Positions 1 through 8,655 of a DNA stretch of 64,000 bases are shown here, piece after piece. The notes under the pieces were generated by a model. The model saw nothing but the letters and a program-made list of their open reading frames with translations. It did not search any database and had not been told where the DNA came from. Within the stretch, counting starts at the first letter, position 1. Every line of letters begins with the position of its first letter. The stretch comes from an uncultured Bacteroidota bacterium. GTDB lineage: Bacteria; Bacteroidota; Bacteroidia; Bacteroidales; UBA932. The DNA lies in the NCBI GenBank assembly GCA_937901965.1, contig CALGSW010000013.1:99506-163505 (forward strand), given 5' to 3'. Made by a program: the position numbers and the translations under genes.

Positions 1-198
1 GTTGCTGTTGATTACTTCGTTAAAGCAAAGAACGCAGATCCATCTCTAACTGAAGATGCAGACAAGCTGATTGCAACATATCGTCAGTACTTCCCTCTTC
101 AGGAGGACGCATTTATGTACGATATAGTTGACGGAAACTCTTTCACTGCAGTTTGCAGCGGAATGAGAGAGACTACTACAGTAAGAACACGTAAATAG
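1..198 (+). CDS. C-terminal fragment of a TPR-like protein (5' end outside window)
   Basis: An open frame enters from the left edge in frame 1 and stops at TAG 196-198, giving 65 residues that begin VAVDYFVKAKNADPS and end TTVRTRK. The opening resembles the last helices of a tetratricopeptide repeat protein (an A..YF.KA..ADPS pattern). TPR proteins often precede lptC in Bacteroidota, but the fragment is too short for a family call. The following gene starts at the very next base, so the two are probably co-transcribed and translationally coupled. Confidence 0.6.
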   Translation, partial: VAVDYFVKAKNADPSLTEDADKLIATYRQYFPLQEDAFMYDIVDGNSFTAVCSGMRETTTVRTRK

Positions 199-840
199 AT
201 GTCTGCCTCAGGCAACATACTATTATATCCAAAAAGATTGGTAGCAGCCACATTTGTGGTTGCTACCCTTCTTTTGTCTTGTAAGGACGAGCTGCCGGTT
301 ACAGACGGAATTGACACTTCCGAAGCACCTACTCAGATAGTAGAGGAGATGTTGCTGGAGCAGACAAAGAGCGGGAAAATCTCAATGAGAGTATCGGCTC
401 CGCTTATGGAGAGTTTTTCAAATAAAGTTCCTCCTTATGATATTTTCCCAATGGGGATGAACATAAAAGCCTTTACTCCGGACGGACTTCTTGAGACAGA
501 GATAACAGCAAAAGAGGCGAGGCATATAAAGGGCGAGTCGTTTGATAAATGGGAGGCATACGGAGATGTTGTCATTACCAACTATATAAAAGGAGAGACA
601 ATAGAGACTGATACCATATACTGGGACAGAAACGAAAAGAGGATATTTACAGATTGCTATGTGCAGTTGAAATCTCCTACTATGTATATGCAGGGTTATG
701 GGATGGAGTCAGATGAACTTGCCAGGAATGCAATCATTTTAAAGCCATTTGACAGCTACAGTATAATTCAGGATTCTACTGAGGTTTTATACATAGATAC
801 AGTTAACTTTGTGGGACCACTATTGAGAGTAAAGAGATGA
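199..840 (+). CDS. lptC: LptC family LPS-transport lipoprotein
   Basis: The 213-residue protein fits LptC, the bitopic or lipid-anchored periplasmic component that takes lipopolysaccharide from the LptBFG transporter and hands it to LptA. A hydrophobic segment at about residues 14-27 ends in LLSC, so Cys28 could be lipidated. The body carries the beta-jellyroll pattern of the family (YDIFPMGMNIKAF, then LETEITAKEAR, WEAYGDVVI, TDTIYWDRNEKRIFTD). The ATG follows the preceding stop directly, and the 3' end overlaps the next start by four bases (ATGA), so this is part of an operon. Bacteroidota LptC proteins are divergent; the call rests on the pattern and on the position beside a GldE-like gene. 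Confidence 0.8.
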   Translation: MSASGNILLYPKRLVAATFVVATLLLSCKDELPVTDGIDTSEAPTQIVEEMLLEQTKSGKISMRVSAPLMESFSNKVPPYDIFPMGMNIKAFTPDGLLETEITAKEARHIKGESFDKWEAYGDVVITNYIKGETIETDTIYWDRNEKRIFTDCYVQLKSPTMYMQGYGMESDELARNAIILKPFDSYSIIQDSTEVLYIDTVNFVGPLLRVKR

Positions 841-2003
841 CAGCTGCAATAATTATAACAGTAACTGCATTTATTCTCTTTTTCTTTGCCACACTAACAG
901 AGACAGCTCTTACATCTTGCAACAGGCTCAGAATTGAGCTGGATATCAAACAAGATAAGAGATACGCAATTGTTGCAGACAAACTTTTGGAGAACAGAGT
1001 ATTTATTGTTTTGTCATTTAAATTGGTAAGAGCATTTTTTGTCTCTCTTTTTACAATTTCATCAATGTGGATTGTGTTGCACTTACAATTTGCAGAATCA
1101 TTACAATTGTCACTCTTTATCTTAATCTGCATAATAGCGGGTGCTGCCGTTATAGTAATTCCGGGTAGCCTTTTACCTAAGTGGATTGCAACCAGAGATC
1201 CGGATATCGTGCTTAAAAACTTTTATTGGTTTGCTTCAGCAATTTCAATTCTTGTAAATCCACTGAAAATCAGAAGATTAGACAATCCGTCAATGATTTT
1301 GGAACAAGAGGAGGAGGAGTCTGCAGAGGCAGAAATAATACACAATGCAATAAATTTTTCCGACGTCCTCCTGCGGGAGTGCATGATTCCCAGAACAGAG
1401 GTAGTTGCTATTTCATCAGCCGCAACTCCGGATGAGATCCTTAATCTTTTCAGAGACTCTAATTATTCGCGGATACCTGTATACGAAGGCAGCATTGACA
1501 GGATAACAGGTTATATTCATTCAAAGGATATGCTGGAGGGGAGAAAGTCTGTCCCGGAGCTCTCCCGCAAAATTGACTATTATCCGGAGGACATGGGTGC
1601 AAGAGATCTCTTGGCTATAATGATTAAGAACAAAAGTTCCATAGCAGTTGTACTTGACAAATATGGAGGGACAGCAGGGATTATTACGCTTGAGGATTTA
1701 ATAGAGGAGATTTTTGGGGAAATTTCTGACGAGCTTGATCACGAAGAGTTTAAAGAGAAAAAAACAGGTGAGGGTGAGTATGTTTTTTCTGCAAGACTTG
1801 AAATAAAATATCTCAACAGAGAGTATGAGCTGGAAATTCCTGAGAGTGATGAGTACGAAACACTCGGTGGTTTTATAACATGGTTCAGGGAGAATATCCC
1901 TTCTCAGGGAGAGGTTCTCCAGTATGAAAACATGCAGATAACAATCCTCCGGACAACACGCAGCCGAGTGGATCTGGTGAGGCTTAAACTCCTCAACGTC
2001 TAA
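837..2003 (+). CDS. CNNM/CorC-family membrane protein with CBS domains (GldE-like)
   Basis: This 388-residue protein has the layout of the CNNM/CorC (HlyC) family: an N-terminal DUF21-type membrane domain with hydrophobic helices in about the first 150 residues, a CBS-domain pair beginning near MIPRTEVVAI and closing with DKYGGTAGIITLEDLIEEI, and a C-terminal CorC_HlyC domain ending in RVDLVRLKLLNV. The family is linked to Mg2+ or Co2+ efflux; the Bacteroidota branch includes GldE, tied to the gliding machinery. The gene starts inside the lptC stop codon (ATGA). A second family member lies at 60976-62019. Whether this one is GldE proper cannot be settled without an alignment. Confidence 0.85.
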   Translation: MTAAIIITVTAFILFFFATLTETALTSCNRLRIELDIKQDKRYAIVADKLLENRVFIVLSFKLVRAFFVSLFTISSMWIVLHLQFAESLQLSLFILICIIAGAAVIVIPGSLLPKWIATRDPDIVLKNFYWFASAISILVNPLKIRRLDNPSMILEQEEEESAEAEIIHNAINFSDVLLRECMIPRTEVVAISSAATPDEILNLFRDSNYSRIPVYEGSIDRITGYIHSKDMLEGRKSVPELSRKIDYYPEDMGARDLLAIMIKNKSSIAVVLDKYGGTAGIITLEDLIEEIFGEISDELDHEEFKEKKTGEGEYVFSARLEIKYLNREYELEIPESDEYETLGGFITWFRENIPSQGEVLQYENMQITILRTTRSRVDLVRLKLLNV

Positions 2004-2079
2004 ATAGGTGTGATGAACAAAAAAATTACTATCTTCGCGCCTTACAAGAAAATAACTATTTAATTTAATAATTAGCAAA

Positions 2080-4179
2080 ATGGCAGTTCTCGAGAAGATC
2101 CGCGTCAGAATGGGTGTTTTCATTACCGTTATCATCGGTATAGCACTTCTCTCTTTTATAGTGGACGCACAAACATTGCAATCGGCTATCTCCATGTTCA
2201 CCTCCAAATATGATGTGGGAGAGATGAACGGAAAGGCAATTTCTTACCAGGAGTTCCAGAAAAAGATAGACTATTTTACAAAAATACAGCAAATGACCAC
2301 CGGACAGGCTACGCTTGACGAGCAGGGGCAGGAGATGGTAAATGAAAGTGCCTGGCAGGACCTTATGGGTGACAATGTGCTCATTCCTGCAATGGAGGAT
2401 GCCGGAGTTAGAGTGGGAGAGGAGGAGATGCTGGACCTTACACAGGGCTCTGCTATTTCTCCTGTGCTTTCAAGCCAGCAAACCTTTTTAGGCCAGGACG
2501 GAAGATTTGACAGAAATAAACTTGTAGAGTTTATAAAGGCAATTCCTACCGACGAGACAGGTAACCTTGGCATATATTGGGGCTTCCTTGAAAAAAACAT
2601 CAAGAACAACCAAATGCTGACAAAATATTTCTCGCTTCTGGACAAGAGCTCATTCAGCACTCCTGTTGAGTTAAAGAGAGTACTTGCAGAGAACAATACC
2701 ACATCAGATGTTTCGTTTGTAATTCAGCCTTTTGGATTTATGCCGGACACAACAGTTGTTGTATCTCAGCAGGAGATCAAGGATTATTATAACAAGAACA
2801 AAGCAAAGTTTGAAATGAACGCCAGCAGAGATATAGATTACGTTGTCTTTGAGGTGGTTCCTTCTGCTGAAGATATCAAACTTGCTAAAGCGGATATTGA
2901 CAAGGTTTACGAAGAGTTTGCAACTACTTCAAATCTAAAAACCTTTCTAGCAAGAAATTCAGAAAAGCAGTTGAGTCAGTATCTGTTTAAGGCCGGTGAG
3001 CTTTCAGCTATCTCACCTGCTCTGGATAGTTTCGCATTTAACTCTCCAATTACAGCCGTTCTGCCTGTTTACCAGGAGGGAAATGTCTTTAGAGCAGCAA
3101 GAATAAACGCTGTAAAGAGTGTTTCTGACTCTGTTTTTGTTGAGCATATTCTATTAGACAACAGAACACCTCAAGTAGCTCAGGCAAAGGCAGATTCACT
3201 TATAAAATTGCTTGAAGGAGGTGCTAGTTTCCAGACAGTTGCAGCCGAGAATTCGCTGGATAAGAATCCAAATGTTGCTCCCGGTGAGCTTGGCTGGATG
3301 ACTCAGCTTATGACAATTCCTGGGATGGACACATGTTTCACAGCCCCACTGGACAAACCAATTAAGGTTTCTACAGAATATGGACTTCACATTGTAAAGG
3401 CTACAAAGAGAACTGCTCCTGTTAAAAAGGTTCAGATTGCGATTCTTGAGAAAAGTGCAGTTGCCAGTAAGCAGACATTCCAGGAGTATTACTCCAAGGC
3501 AAATGAACTGGCTTCAAAATCAGATGGCAAACTTGAAAAATTCAGAGAGGCTGTAAAAGAGATGAATCTTTCCGTTATACCTGCAGTGGGTATTGAAGAG
3601 GGAGCAAAGACCGTTGCAACCTACAACAATGCAAGGCCACTAAGCAGATGGATTTATGAAGCTGAAAAAGGGGACGTATCTCAGATTCTTTCGCTTGATA
3701 ACAAATACTTCTTTGTTATGGCTTTGACAGGTGTAAGAGAGGCAGGAATCCAATCATTTGACGCCATGAAAGAGAATATTAAGAGTGTTCTTATGATGGA
3801 AAAGACAAATGATAAGATGTTCCAGAATATAAAGGAGAAACTAAACGGAGTTGCCAACATTGAAACAGTTGCTGAAATAATGGGTACAACTGTAAGCAGG
3901 CAGAGTGGCGTGTCGTTTGGCGCAATGGGTGCACAATCCATGGATCCTGTATTCATTGGAGCTGTTGCAGGTGCTTCAGAGAATAAAATAACAGGTCCGG
4001 TTAAGGGCAATCTGGGTGTTTACGTATTTAACGTAGATATGAGGAATAGTGGCGAGTTCTTCACAGAGCAGGATGCTAAGCTGAGAACAAGACAAATCAA
4101 CTCATTCAAATTGCAGCAAATACAGGGTATATTTGAAAAGAGTGCTGAGGTTAAGGACAACAGACTGAAGTTCTTCTAG
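2080..4179 (+). CDS. Periplasmic peptidyl-prolyl isomerase / foldase (SurA-PpiD type)
   Basis: The 699-residue protein is a membrane-anchored periplasmic chaperone-isomerase of the PpiD/SurA type. It has a short basic start, one transmembrane helix (about 12-30), a SurA_N-like helical chaperone domain (about 40-330), and a parvulin rotamase domain starting at about 350 (VEHILLDNR, then GELGWM and GLHIVKATKR). The C-terminal third is a further chaperone-like region. It should assist folding of outer-membrane proteins. A TATCTTCG box about 45 bases upstream could be its promoter element. Transcription probably ends at the hairpin at 4202-4243. Confidence 0.9.
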   Translation: MAVLEKIRVRMGVFITVIIGIALLSFIVDAQTLQSAISMFTSKYDVGEMNGKAISYQEFQKKIDYFTKIQQMTTGQATLDEQGQEMVNESAWQDLMGDNVLIPAMEDAGVRVGEEEMLDLTQGSAISPVLSSQQTFLGQDGRFDRNKLVEFIKAIPTDETGNLGIYWGFLEKNIKNNQMLTKYFSLLDKSSFSTPVELKRVLAENNTTSDVSFVIQPFGFMPDTTVVVSQQEIKDYYNKNKAKFEMNASRDIDYVVFEVVPSAEDIKLAKADIDKVYEEFATTSNLKTFLARNSEKQLSQYLFKAGELSAISPALDSFAFNSPITAVLPVYQEGNVFRAARINAVKSVSDSVFVEHILLDNRTPQVAQAKADSLIKLLEGGASFQTVAAENSLDKNPNVAPGELGWMTQLMTIPGMDTCFTAPLDKPIKVSTEYGLHIVKATKRTAPVKKVQIAILEKSAVASKQTFQEYYSKANELASKSDGKLEKFREAVKEMNLSVIPAVGIEEGAKTVATYNNARPLSRWIYEAEKGDVSQILSLDNKYFFVMALTGVREAGIQSFDAMKENIKSVLMMEKTNDKMFQNIKEKLNGVANIETVAEIMGTTVSRQSGVSFGAMGAQSMDPVFIGAVAGASENKITGPVKGNLGVYVFNVDMRNSGEFFTEQDAKLRTRQINSFKLQQIQGIFEKSAEVKDNRLKFF

Positions 4180-4201
4180 ATATCACTTAAGAAAAATAGT
4201 A

Positions 4202-4243
4202 AAAGGCTAGCCAATTTATAACAAATGGCTAGCCTTTTTTTAT
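4202..4243 (+). terminator. Bidirectional rho-independent terminator
   Basis: A perfect 12-bp stem (AAAGGCTAGCCA at 4202-4213 and TGGCTAGCCTTT at 4226-4237) encloses a 12-nt loop and is followed by a T run on the plus strand. On the minus strand the stem is followed by an interrupted T stretch. It sits between the convergent foldase gene and ychF and probably ends both transcripts. Confidence 0.9.
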
Positions 4244-4262
4244 TAGTAAATCAACGTTTAAC

Positions 4263-5366
4263 CTAGACGTTGAAGCGGAAGTGCATAATGTCACCATCCT
4301 GAACAATGTACTCTTTGCCCTCTACTCCCATCTTCCCGGCCTCTTTACAGGCATTTTCCGAGCCGTATTTAACATAGTCCTCATATTTGATAACCTCAGC
4401 TCTGATAAAGCCCTTTTCAAAGTCTGTATGTATTATTCCTGCCGCCTGAGGTGCCTTTGCTCCCCTTGGGAATGTCCACGCTCTTACCTCCTGAATACCT
4501 GCTGTAAAATAGGTCTCCAGGTTTAGTAACTCGTAAGCCTTTCTTATCAGTCTGGAAACCCCGGAAACTTCAAGGCCCATCTCTGCAAGGAACATCTCCC
4601 TCTCTTCAAAACTCTCAAGTTCTGCAATTTCAGACTCTATTTTTGCAGCAACAACAAGCATTTCAGCCTCTTCATCCTTGATTGCCTCCTTCACCATATC
4701 AACATACTTATTGCCATTTTTTGCCGATGCTTCATCTACATTACATACATAAAGAACAGGTTTATTGGTAAGTAGAAAAAGCTCTTTAGACATCTTCTCA
4801 TCTTCTGCATTTTCAAAAACAACTGTTCTGGCAGACTTTCCCTGGATCAATGCATCGCGGAATTTAACGAGGATATCATACATCCTCTTTGCATTTTTAT
4901 CACCTCCTGTTTGTGCCTGTTTCTGAACCTTTCCTATACGATTCTCAACAGTATCAAGGTCTTTTATCTGAAGTTCTGTGTCAATAATTTCTTTATCCCT
5001 GACAGGATTAACATTACCATCTACGTGAACAATGTTTGGATCATCAAAGCATCTTAGTACGTGAAGGATAGCATCGGTTTCACGGATATTTGCAAGAAAT
5101 TGATTTCCAAGACCCTCTCCTTTGCTGGCCCCTTTCACAAGACCAGCTATATCAACAATTTCAACAGTTGCCGGAACCACTCTGTTTGGTTTAACAAGCT
5201 TCTCCAGAACCTGGAGCCTCTCGTCCGGAACTATTGTGGAGCCTATATTCGGTTCAATTGTACAGAACGGGAAGTTAGCAGATTGCGCCTTACCGGAGCT
5301 GATACAGTTGAAGAGTGTAGATTTTCCCACATTTGGCAGTCCCACAATTCCGCATTTCAATGCCAT
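4263..5366 (-). CDS. ychF: YchF/OLA1-family redox-regulated ATPase
   Basis: The 367-residue protein is a complete YchF, an Obg-related P-loop ATPase that binds ribosomes. The G-domain motifs are GLPNVGKST (residues 8-16), DIAGLVKGASKGEG (switch II, about 71-84) and NVDE in place of the usual NKxD, which is the family signature explaining its preference for ATP. A coiled-coil insert follows, and the C-terminal TGS domain contains VRAWTFPRGAKAPQAAG and FIRAEVIKYEDY. It stands alone on the minus strand. Identification is secure; the physiological role of the family is only partly known. Confidence 0.96.
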   Translation of the reverse strand: MALKCGIVGLPNVGKSTLFNCISSGKAQSANFPFCTIEPNIGSTIVPDERLQVLEKLVKPNRVVPATVEIVDIAGLVKGASKGEGLGNQFLANIRETDAILHVLRCFDDPNIVHVDGNVNPVRDKEIIDTELQIKDLDTVENRIGKVQKQAQTGGDKNAKRMYDILVKFRDALIQGKSARTVVFENAEDEKMSKELFLLTNKPVLYVCNVDEASAKNGNKYVDMVKEAIKDEEAEMLVVAAKIESEIAELESFEEREMFLAEMGLEVSGVSRLIRKAYELLNLETYFTAGIQEVRAWTFPRGAKAPQAAGIIHTDFEKGFIRAEVIKYEDYVKYGSENACKEAGKMGVEGKEYIVQDGDIMHFRFNV

Positions 5367-5495
5367 AAGTATCTTTTTTAATTATTTGAGGGTGCGAAAT
5401 TAGACAAAAAATGCCATTAATTCTAAAATGATACAATTCTCTTTTATAATCAGATGTTTGCAAGCTGTGTGCATATTACCATCTATGCTAAATAG

Positions 5496-5503
5496 TATAT
5501 TTG
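5496..5503 (+). promoter_or_regulatory. Possible promoter -7 box (TATATTTG)
   Basis: TATATTTG matches the Bacteroidota -7 consensus TAnnTTTG and ends only four bases before the ATG at 5508. No -33 TTTG lies at the expected distance. If used, the transcript would have almost no leader. Confidence 0.35.
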
Positions 5504-5507
5504 TCTC

Positions 5508-6446
5508 ATGAGGCTACTCCTGTTTATACTATTTTTTATTAGAACCGGCTCCGGTGAAAATTGTCTTGTCATGTTCTGGAATCTGGAAAATTTGTTTACA
5601 ACCTCTCCCTATTTCTATAAAAAGATTAACAGTATAGCAAAACATGTTTATCTGGCATCGGAAGGAAACCTCCCCGTACTCATAGGCATTTCAGAAATTG
5701 AGAATTTCCAGGTCTGCTGGCGAATTGCAAATGTAACATCACTGGCTCCGGCAGGTTATGGAATAGTTCATGCGGACTCTCCTGATCACAGGGGTATTGA
5801 TGTAGCTTTGTTATATAGGAAAGACAGGTTCAGGCTTATTTATAAAAAGTTTTATCCAATAACAGACAGTAAAGGAGAGATGGTGCGAACCAGACTTACA
5901 CTATACGCAAAAGGGGTACTTGACGGACTGGATACACTTCATTTAGTGGTTATGCACTGGCCATCCAAGTGGGGAGGGGAGAAGGCTACAGTCCCTGCAA
6001 GAGAGGCTGCTGCAAAGGTACTTAACATTATTACAGATTCAGTACTTAATCTAAATTCCAGGGCAAACATTCTTGCGATGGGAGACCTTAACGAAATTGC
6101 CGACTCCTCGCCTCACTCTGTGGGTGTTCAAAAAATGGTAACAAGGCTAAAGTTGTTAAGGCCGGTTAGTAGTTCAATAAGGACAAAGGGTACGGGAGGT
6201 ACAATCAGGTTTAATGGCATATGGGAGACTATTGACCACTTTCTTGTGTCAGAAAATATGTTAAACAGAGATGAGCCTGTTTATTGTTCAGATTCTTTAT
6301 CATCAATATATTCGCACCCTCTGCTTTTGGAAAGGGATAAGGTTCACCTTGGATTAAAACCTAAAAGAAGTTTTATTGGGCCCAGATACAACGGAGGGAT
6401 AAGTGATCATCTCCCTATAGTTCTGACCATAAAAAGAAGCTGGTGA
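5508..6446 (+). CDS. Endonuclease/exonuclease/phosphatase (EEP) family protein
   Basis: The 312-residue protein has the EEP fold motifs used for Mg2+-dependent phosphodiester cleavage: MFWNLENLF (about 22-30), a glutamate in GISEIENF, WPSKWGG, MGDLNEIADSSP and the terminal SDHLPIVLTI. The hydrophobic N terminus (LLLFILFF) suggests export or anchoring. Substrates in this family range from DNA to phosphoinositides and cannot be read from the sequence. The stop overlaps a possible GTG start of rsmA, but the preferred rsmA start lies 20 bases further on. Confidence 0.85.
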   Translation: MRLLLFILFFIRTGSGENCLVMFWNLENLFTTSPYFYKKINSIAKHVYLASEGNLPVLIGISEIENFQVCWRIANVTSLAPAGYGIVHADSPDHRGIDVALLYRKDRFRLIYKKFYPITDSKGEMVRTRLTLYAKGVLDGLDTLHLVVMHWPSKWGGEKATVPAREAAAKVLNIITDSVLNLNSRANILAMGDLNEIADSSPHSVGVQKMVTRLKLLRPVSSSIRTKGTGGTIRFNGIWETIDHFLVSENMLNRDEPVYCSDSLSSIYSHPLLLERDKVHLGLKPKRSFIGPRYNGGISDHLPIVLTIKRSW

Positions 6447-6454
6447 TTTTTCAC

Positions 6455-6462
6455 TACATTTG
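6455..6462 (+). promoter_or_regulatory. Possible promoter -7 box for rsmA (TACATTTG)
   Basis: The box matches TAnnTTTG and ends four bases before the rsmA ATG, overlapping the end of the upstream gene. No well-spaced -33 element was seen, so this is suggestive only. Confidence 0.3.
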
Positions 6463-6466
6463 CAGC

Positions 6467-7234
6467 ATGTATGTCAGAGCAAAAAAATCACTGGGGCAGC
6501 ACTTTCTGAAGGATCAGAAGATTGCGGAGAGAATAGTTGATTCACTAGATACCACTTTAGCTGGTTCGGTGCTTGAAATAGGTCCCGGTACAGGAGTATT
6601 GACTCAGTATCTTGTAAATCTTGTAAATATTGAGTTCAAAGCTGCCGAGATTGACACAGAGTCTATTGAGTATCTCCAGAAAAACTTTCCACAGATAGGG
6701 GAGAATCTGCTTGAGGGAGATTTCCTTAAAATGGATCTGGATAAGGTGTTCAGAACAAAATTCTCAGTAATCGGGAACTTCCCATACAACATATCATCTC
6801 AGATTTTTTTTAAATTGATTGACTATAAAGATCAGGTTCCACAGATAGTCTGCATGTTGCAGAAAGAGGTAGCAGAGAGGCTGGCCTCTCCTCCGGGAAA
6901 TAAAAGTTATGGAATATTGTCTGTGTTGCTTCAGGCGTGGTATGACATTGACTACCTTTTTACGGTTGAGCCTGGAAGTTTTATACCGCCTCCAAAGGTT
7001 AAATCTGCAGTAATATCCCTTAAACGGAATTCCAGATTGTCGCTTGGGTGTGATGAGGTACTGTTCAGGAAAGTTGTTAAAGCATCTTTCAACCAGAGAA
7101 GAAAAGCTGTAAGGAACTCAGTAAAGCAGATGCTTGAAGGAAGAACTCCACCGGATAGTTATTTATTTGGGATGCGTCCGGAGCAACTCTCTGTTGAGGA
7201 GTTTGCTGAACTGACTAATCTGATATACAGCTAA
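6467..7234 (+). CDS. rsmA: 16S rRNA (adenine1518-N6/adenine1519-N6)-dimethyltransferase
   Basis: RsmA (KsgA) dimethylates two adjacent adenines near the 3' end of 16S rRNA late in 30S assembly. The 255-residue protein has the N-terminal KKSLGQHFLKD, the SAM-binding motif VLEIGPGTGVLTQYL and the catalytic NFPYNIS motif, and the short helical C-terminal domain. The open frame extends upstream to a GTG at 6443, but conserved sequence begins at MYVRAKKSLGQ, so the ATG at 6467 is taken as the start. A TACATTTG box (6455-6462) lies immediately before it. The 3' end overlaps the opposing gene by four bases. Confidence 0.95.
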   Translation: MYVRAKKSLGQHFLKDQKIAERIVDSLDTTLAGSVLEIGPGTGVLTQYLVNLVNIEFKAAEIDTESIEYLQKNFPQIGENLLEGDFLKMDLDKVFRTKFSVIGNFPYNISSQIFFKLIDYKDQVPQIVCMLQKEVAERLASPPGNKSYGILSVLLQAWYDIDYLFTVEPGSFIPPPKVKSAVISLKRNSRLSLGCDEVLFRKVVKASFNQRRKAVRNSVKQMLEGRTPPDSYLFGMRPEQLSVEEFAELTNLIYS

Positions 7235-8655
7235 TCCGGTAACTTAATGGTTTTTGACCCATCAATACTTACCAGAGCCACCTTTGCTTCAAAGTTAGTG
7301 TTATCTCTTTCGCTGTAAACAATCCAGTTTCCCGCAACGTTGAAATTCTTAACCCCTTCGTCAACAAGTTTTTTTTGTCCTGAGCCATTAAGGTTCATAA
7401 CATAAAGAGCCTCCTGTTTCTGATAAATAACCTTATTACCTTTTACATAAAACCTGTTTACAGTAACATTTGATATTTTTTTTCTCCCGGATTTACTCCC
7501 CAGAGGCATCTCATACATAAGATTATCATCCCCCTTAAAGTACATCTTGTTTTCCACTTTGAATAACTGGGATACATTATCCTCTATTAACGATTCCTTT
7601 TCGCTCAATTTGCCAATATTATTCAAATCCTTTCTATTGGCCCAGTTAACGCTGAAATAGACGTAGTTTTTATCCAGAAAAAAATCACCAATAACCCTCT
7701 TTTGACTGTTTATACGATAGACAACCTCCTCTGAACGGCCAGATGTTGCATACCACCTTATTTCATCTGTCCACTGATTGTTTTGAAGACAGTTATTATA
7801 TTTTACAATTGCCATGTCCCCAAGATATGTTATGGACCAGGGCTCCTGACCTACTATGCCGGCGTTTATTCCATAAAGGGGGCACATCTCTTCCCTTAAA
7901 TCCTCCCCATCCAGATTAACAGACATCACCTTGTATCCATACGCGTAAAAATAGACCCTCTCCTTATAACCATTAAGAGAGTGAGCCACTTTTACATTAC
8001 TGAACTCTTTAATACCCAATCCGTCACTGTTAATCCTGACAATTTTGTTCTTGTGAATCACAAATATATAACCCTTATATTCAAGTCCTATTCCCCAACG
8101 GCCGAGGTTAAAAGAGAGGTTGCCCACTATGTCGGTCTCTCTTATTTTCCTCTCCCCTTTGACGGGAGTGAAGCGAAAATTTGTGGCAAATTCCACTCCG
8201 GTATATCTTTTTTCAGACAGTGGTTTTCTTCCAACATCAGCAATTCTTGAGACGTCCTCTTCTGACAAACAGTAACTGTCTCTTATTTTGTATACACTTG
8301 CACTTACTGTTTTCCCATCAACATTAACAGATGATGCCACCAAACTTACAGGATAATTTCCCGGCAGAGCTGCGTATAACTCGCTACCATCCGGGATGTG
8401 GCTCTTATTTGTAGTAATGTATACCTGGCCATCCTTTATCTCATAGGAGAATTTTGGCATCAGATCTGTAAACACAGCTGCAATATCTTGTATTTTGTAT
8501 AACGTGCTCCCATTCAGAATAAAAGCCTCCATATGATGCTGTACTCCGTTTACATAAACCATTGCCGGTCTGGATATTGCATTATAGTCTCCGGCAAAAG
8601 ATAATTGCGACAAACCTAAAGCAAACGCAAATATTAAGCATAAATTTTTCATCAC
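7231..8655 (-). CDS. Secreted stalk-domain protein with DUF5050-like beta-propeller
   Basis: The 474-residue protein starts with a signal peptide (MKNLCLIFAFALGLSQLSFA). The next ~120 residues look like the stalk domain at the N terminus of copper amine oxidases (YVNGVQHHMEAF, then LYKIQDIAAVFTDL). From about residue 180 on there are repeats of the DUF5050 six-bladed propeller type (for example IVRINSDGLGIKEFS, VMSVNLDGEDLRE, LYVMNLNGSGQKKLV). No catalytic residues are evident; such proteins are usually extracytoplasmic binding or scaffold proteins. The start overlaps the upstream gene's stop by four bases, and both share the stalk-like region, so they probably act together. Confidence 0.7.
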   Translation of the reverse strand: MMKNLCLIFAFALGLSQLSFAGDYNAISRPAMVYVNGVQHHMEAFILNGSTLYKIQDIAAVFTDLMPKFSYEIKDGQVYITTNKSHIPDGSELYAALPGNYPVSLVASSVNVDGKTVSASVYKIRDSYCLSEEDVSRIADVGRKPLSEKRYTGVEFATNFRFTPVKGERKIRETDIVGNLSFNLGRWGIGLEYKGYIFVIHKNKIVRINSDGLGIKEFSNVKVAHSLNGYKERVYFYAYGYKVMSVNLDGEDLREEMCPLYGINAGIVGQEPWSITYLGDMAIVKYNNCLQNNQWTDEIRWYATSGRSEEVVYRINSQKRVIGDFFLDKNYVYFSVNWANRKDLNNIGKLSEKESLIEDNVSQLFKVENKMYFKGDDNLMYEMPLGSKSGRKKISNVTVNRFYVKGNKVIYQKQEALYVMNLNGSGQKKLVDEGVKNFNVAGNWIVYSERDNTNFEAKVALVSIDGSKTIKLPD

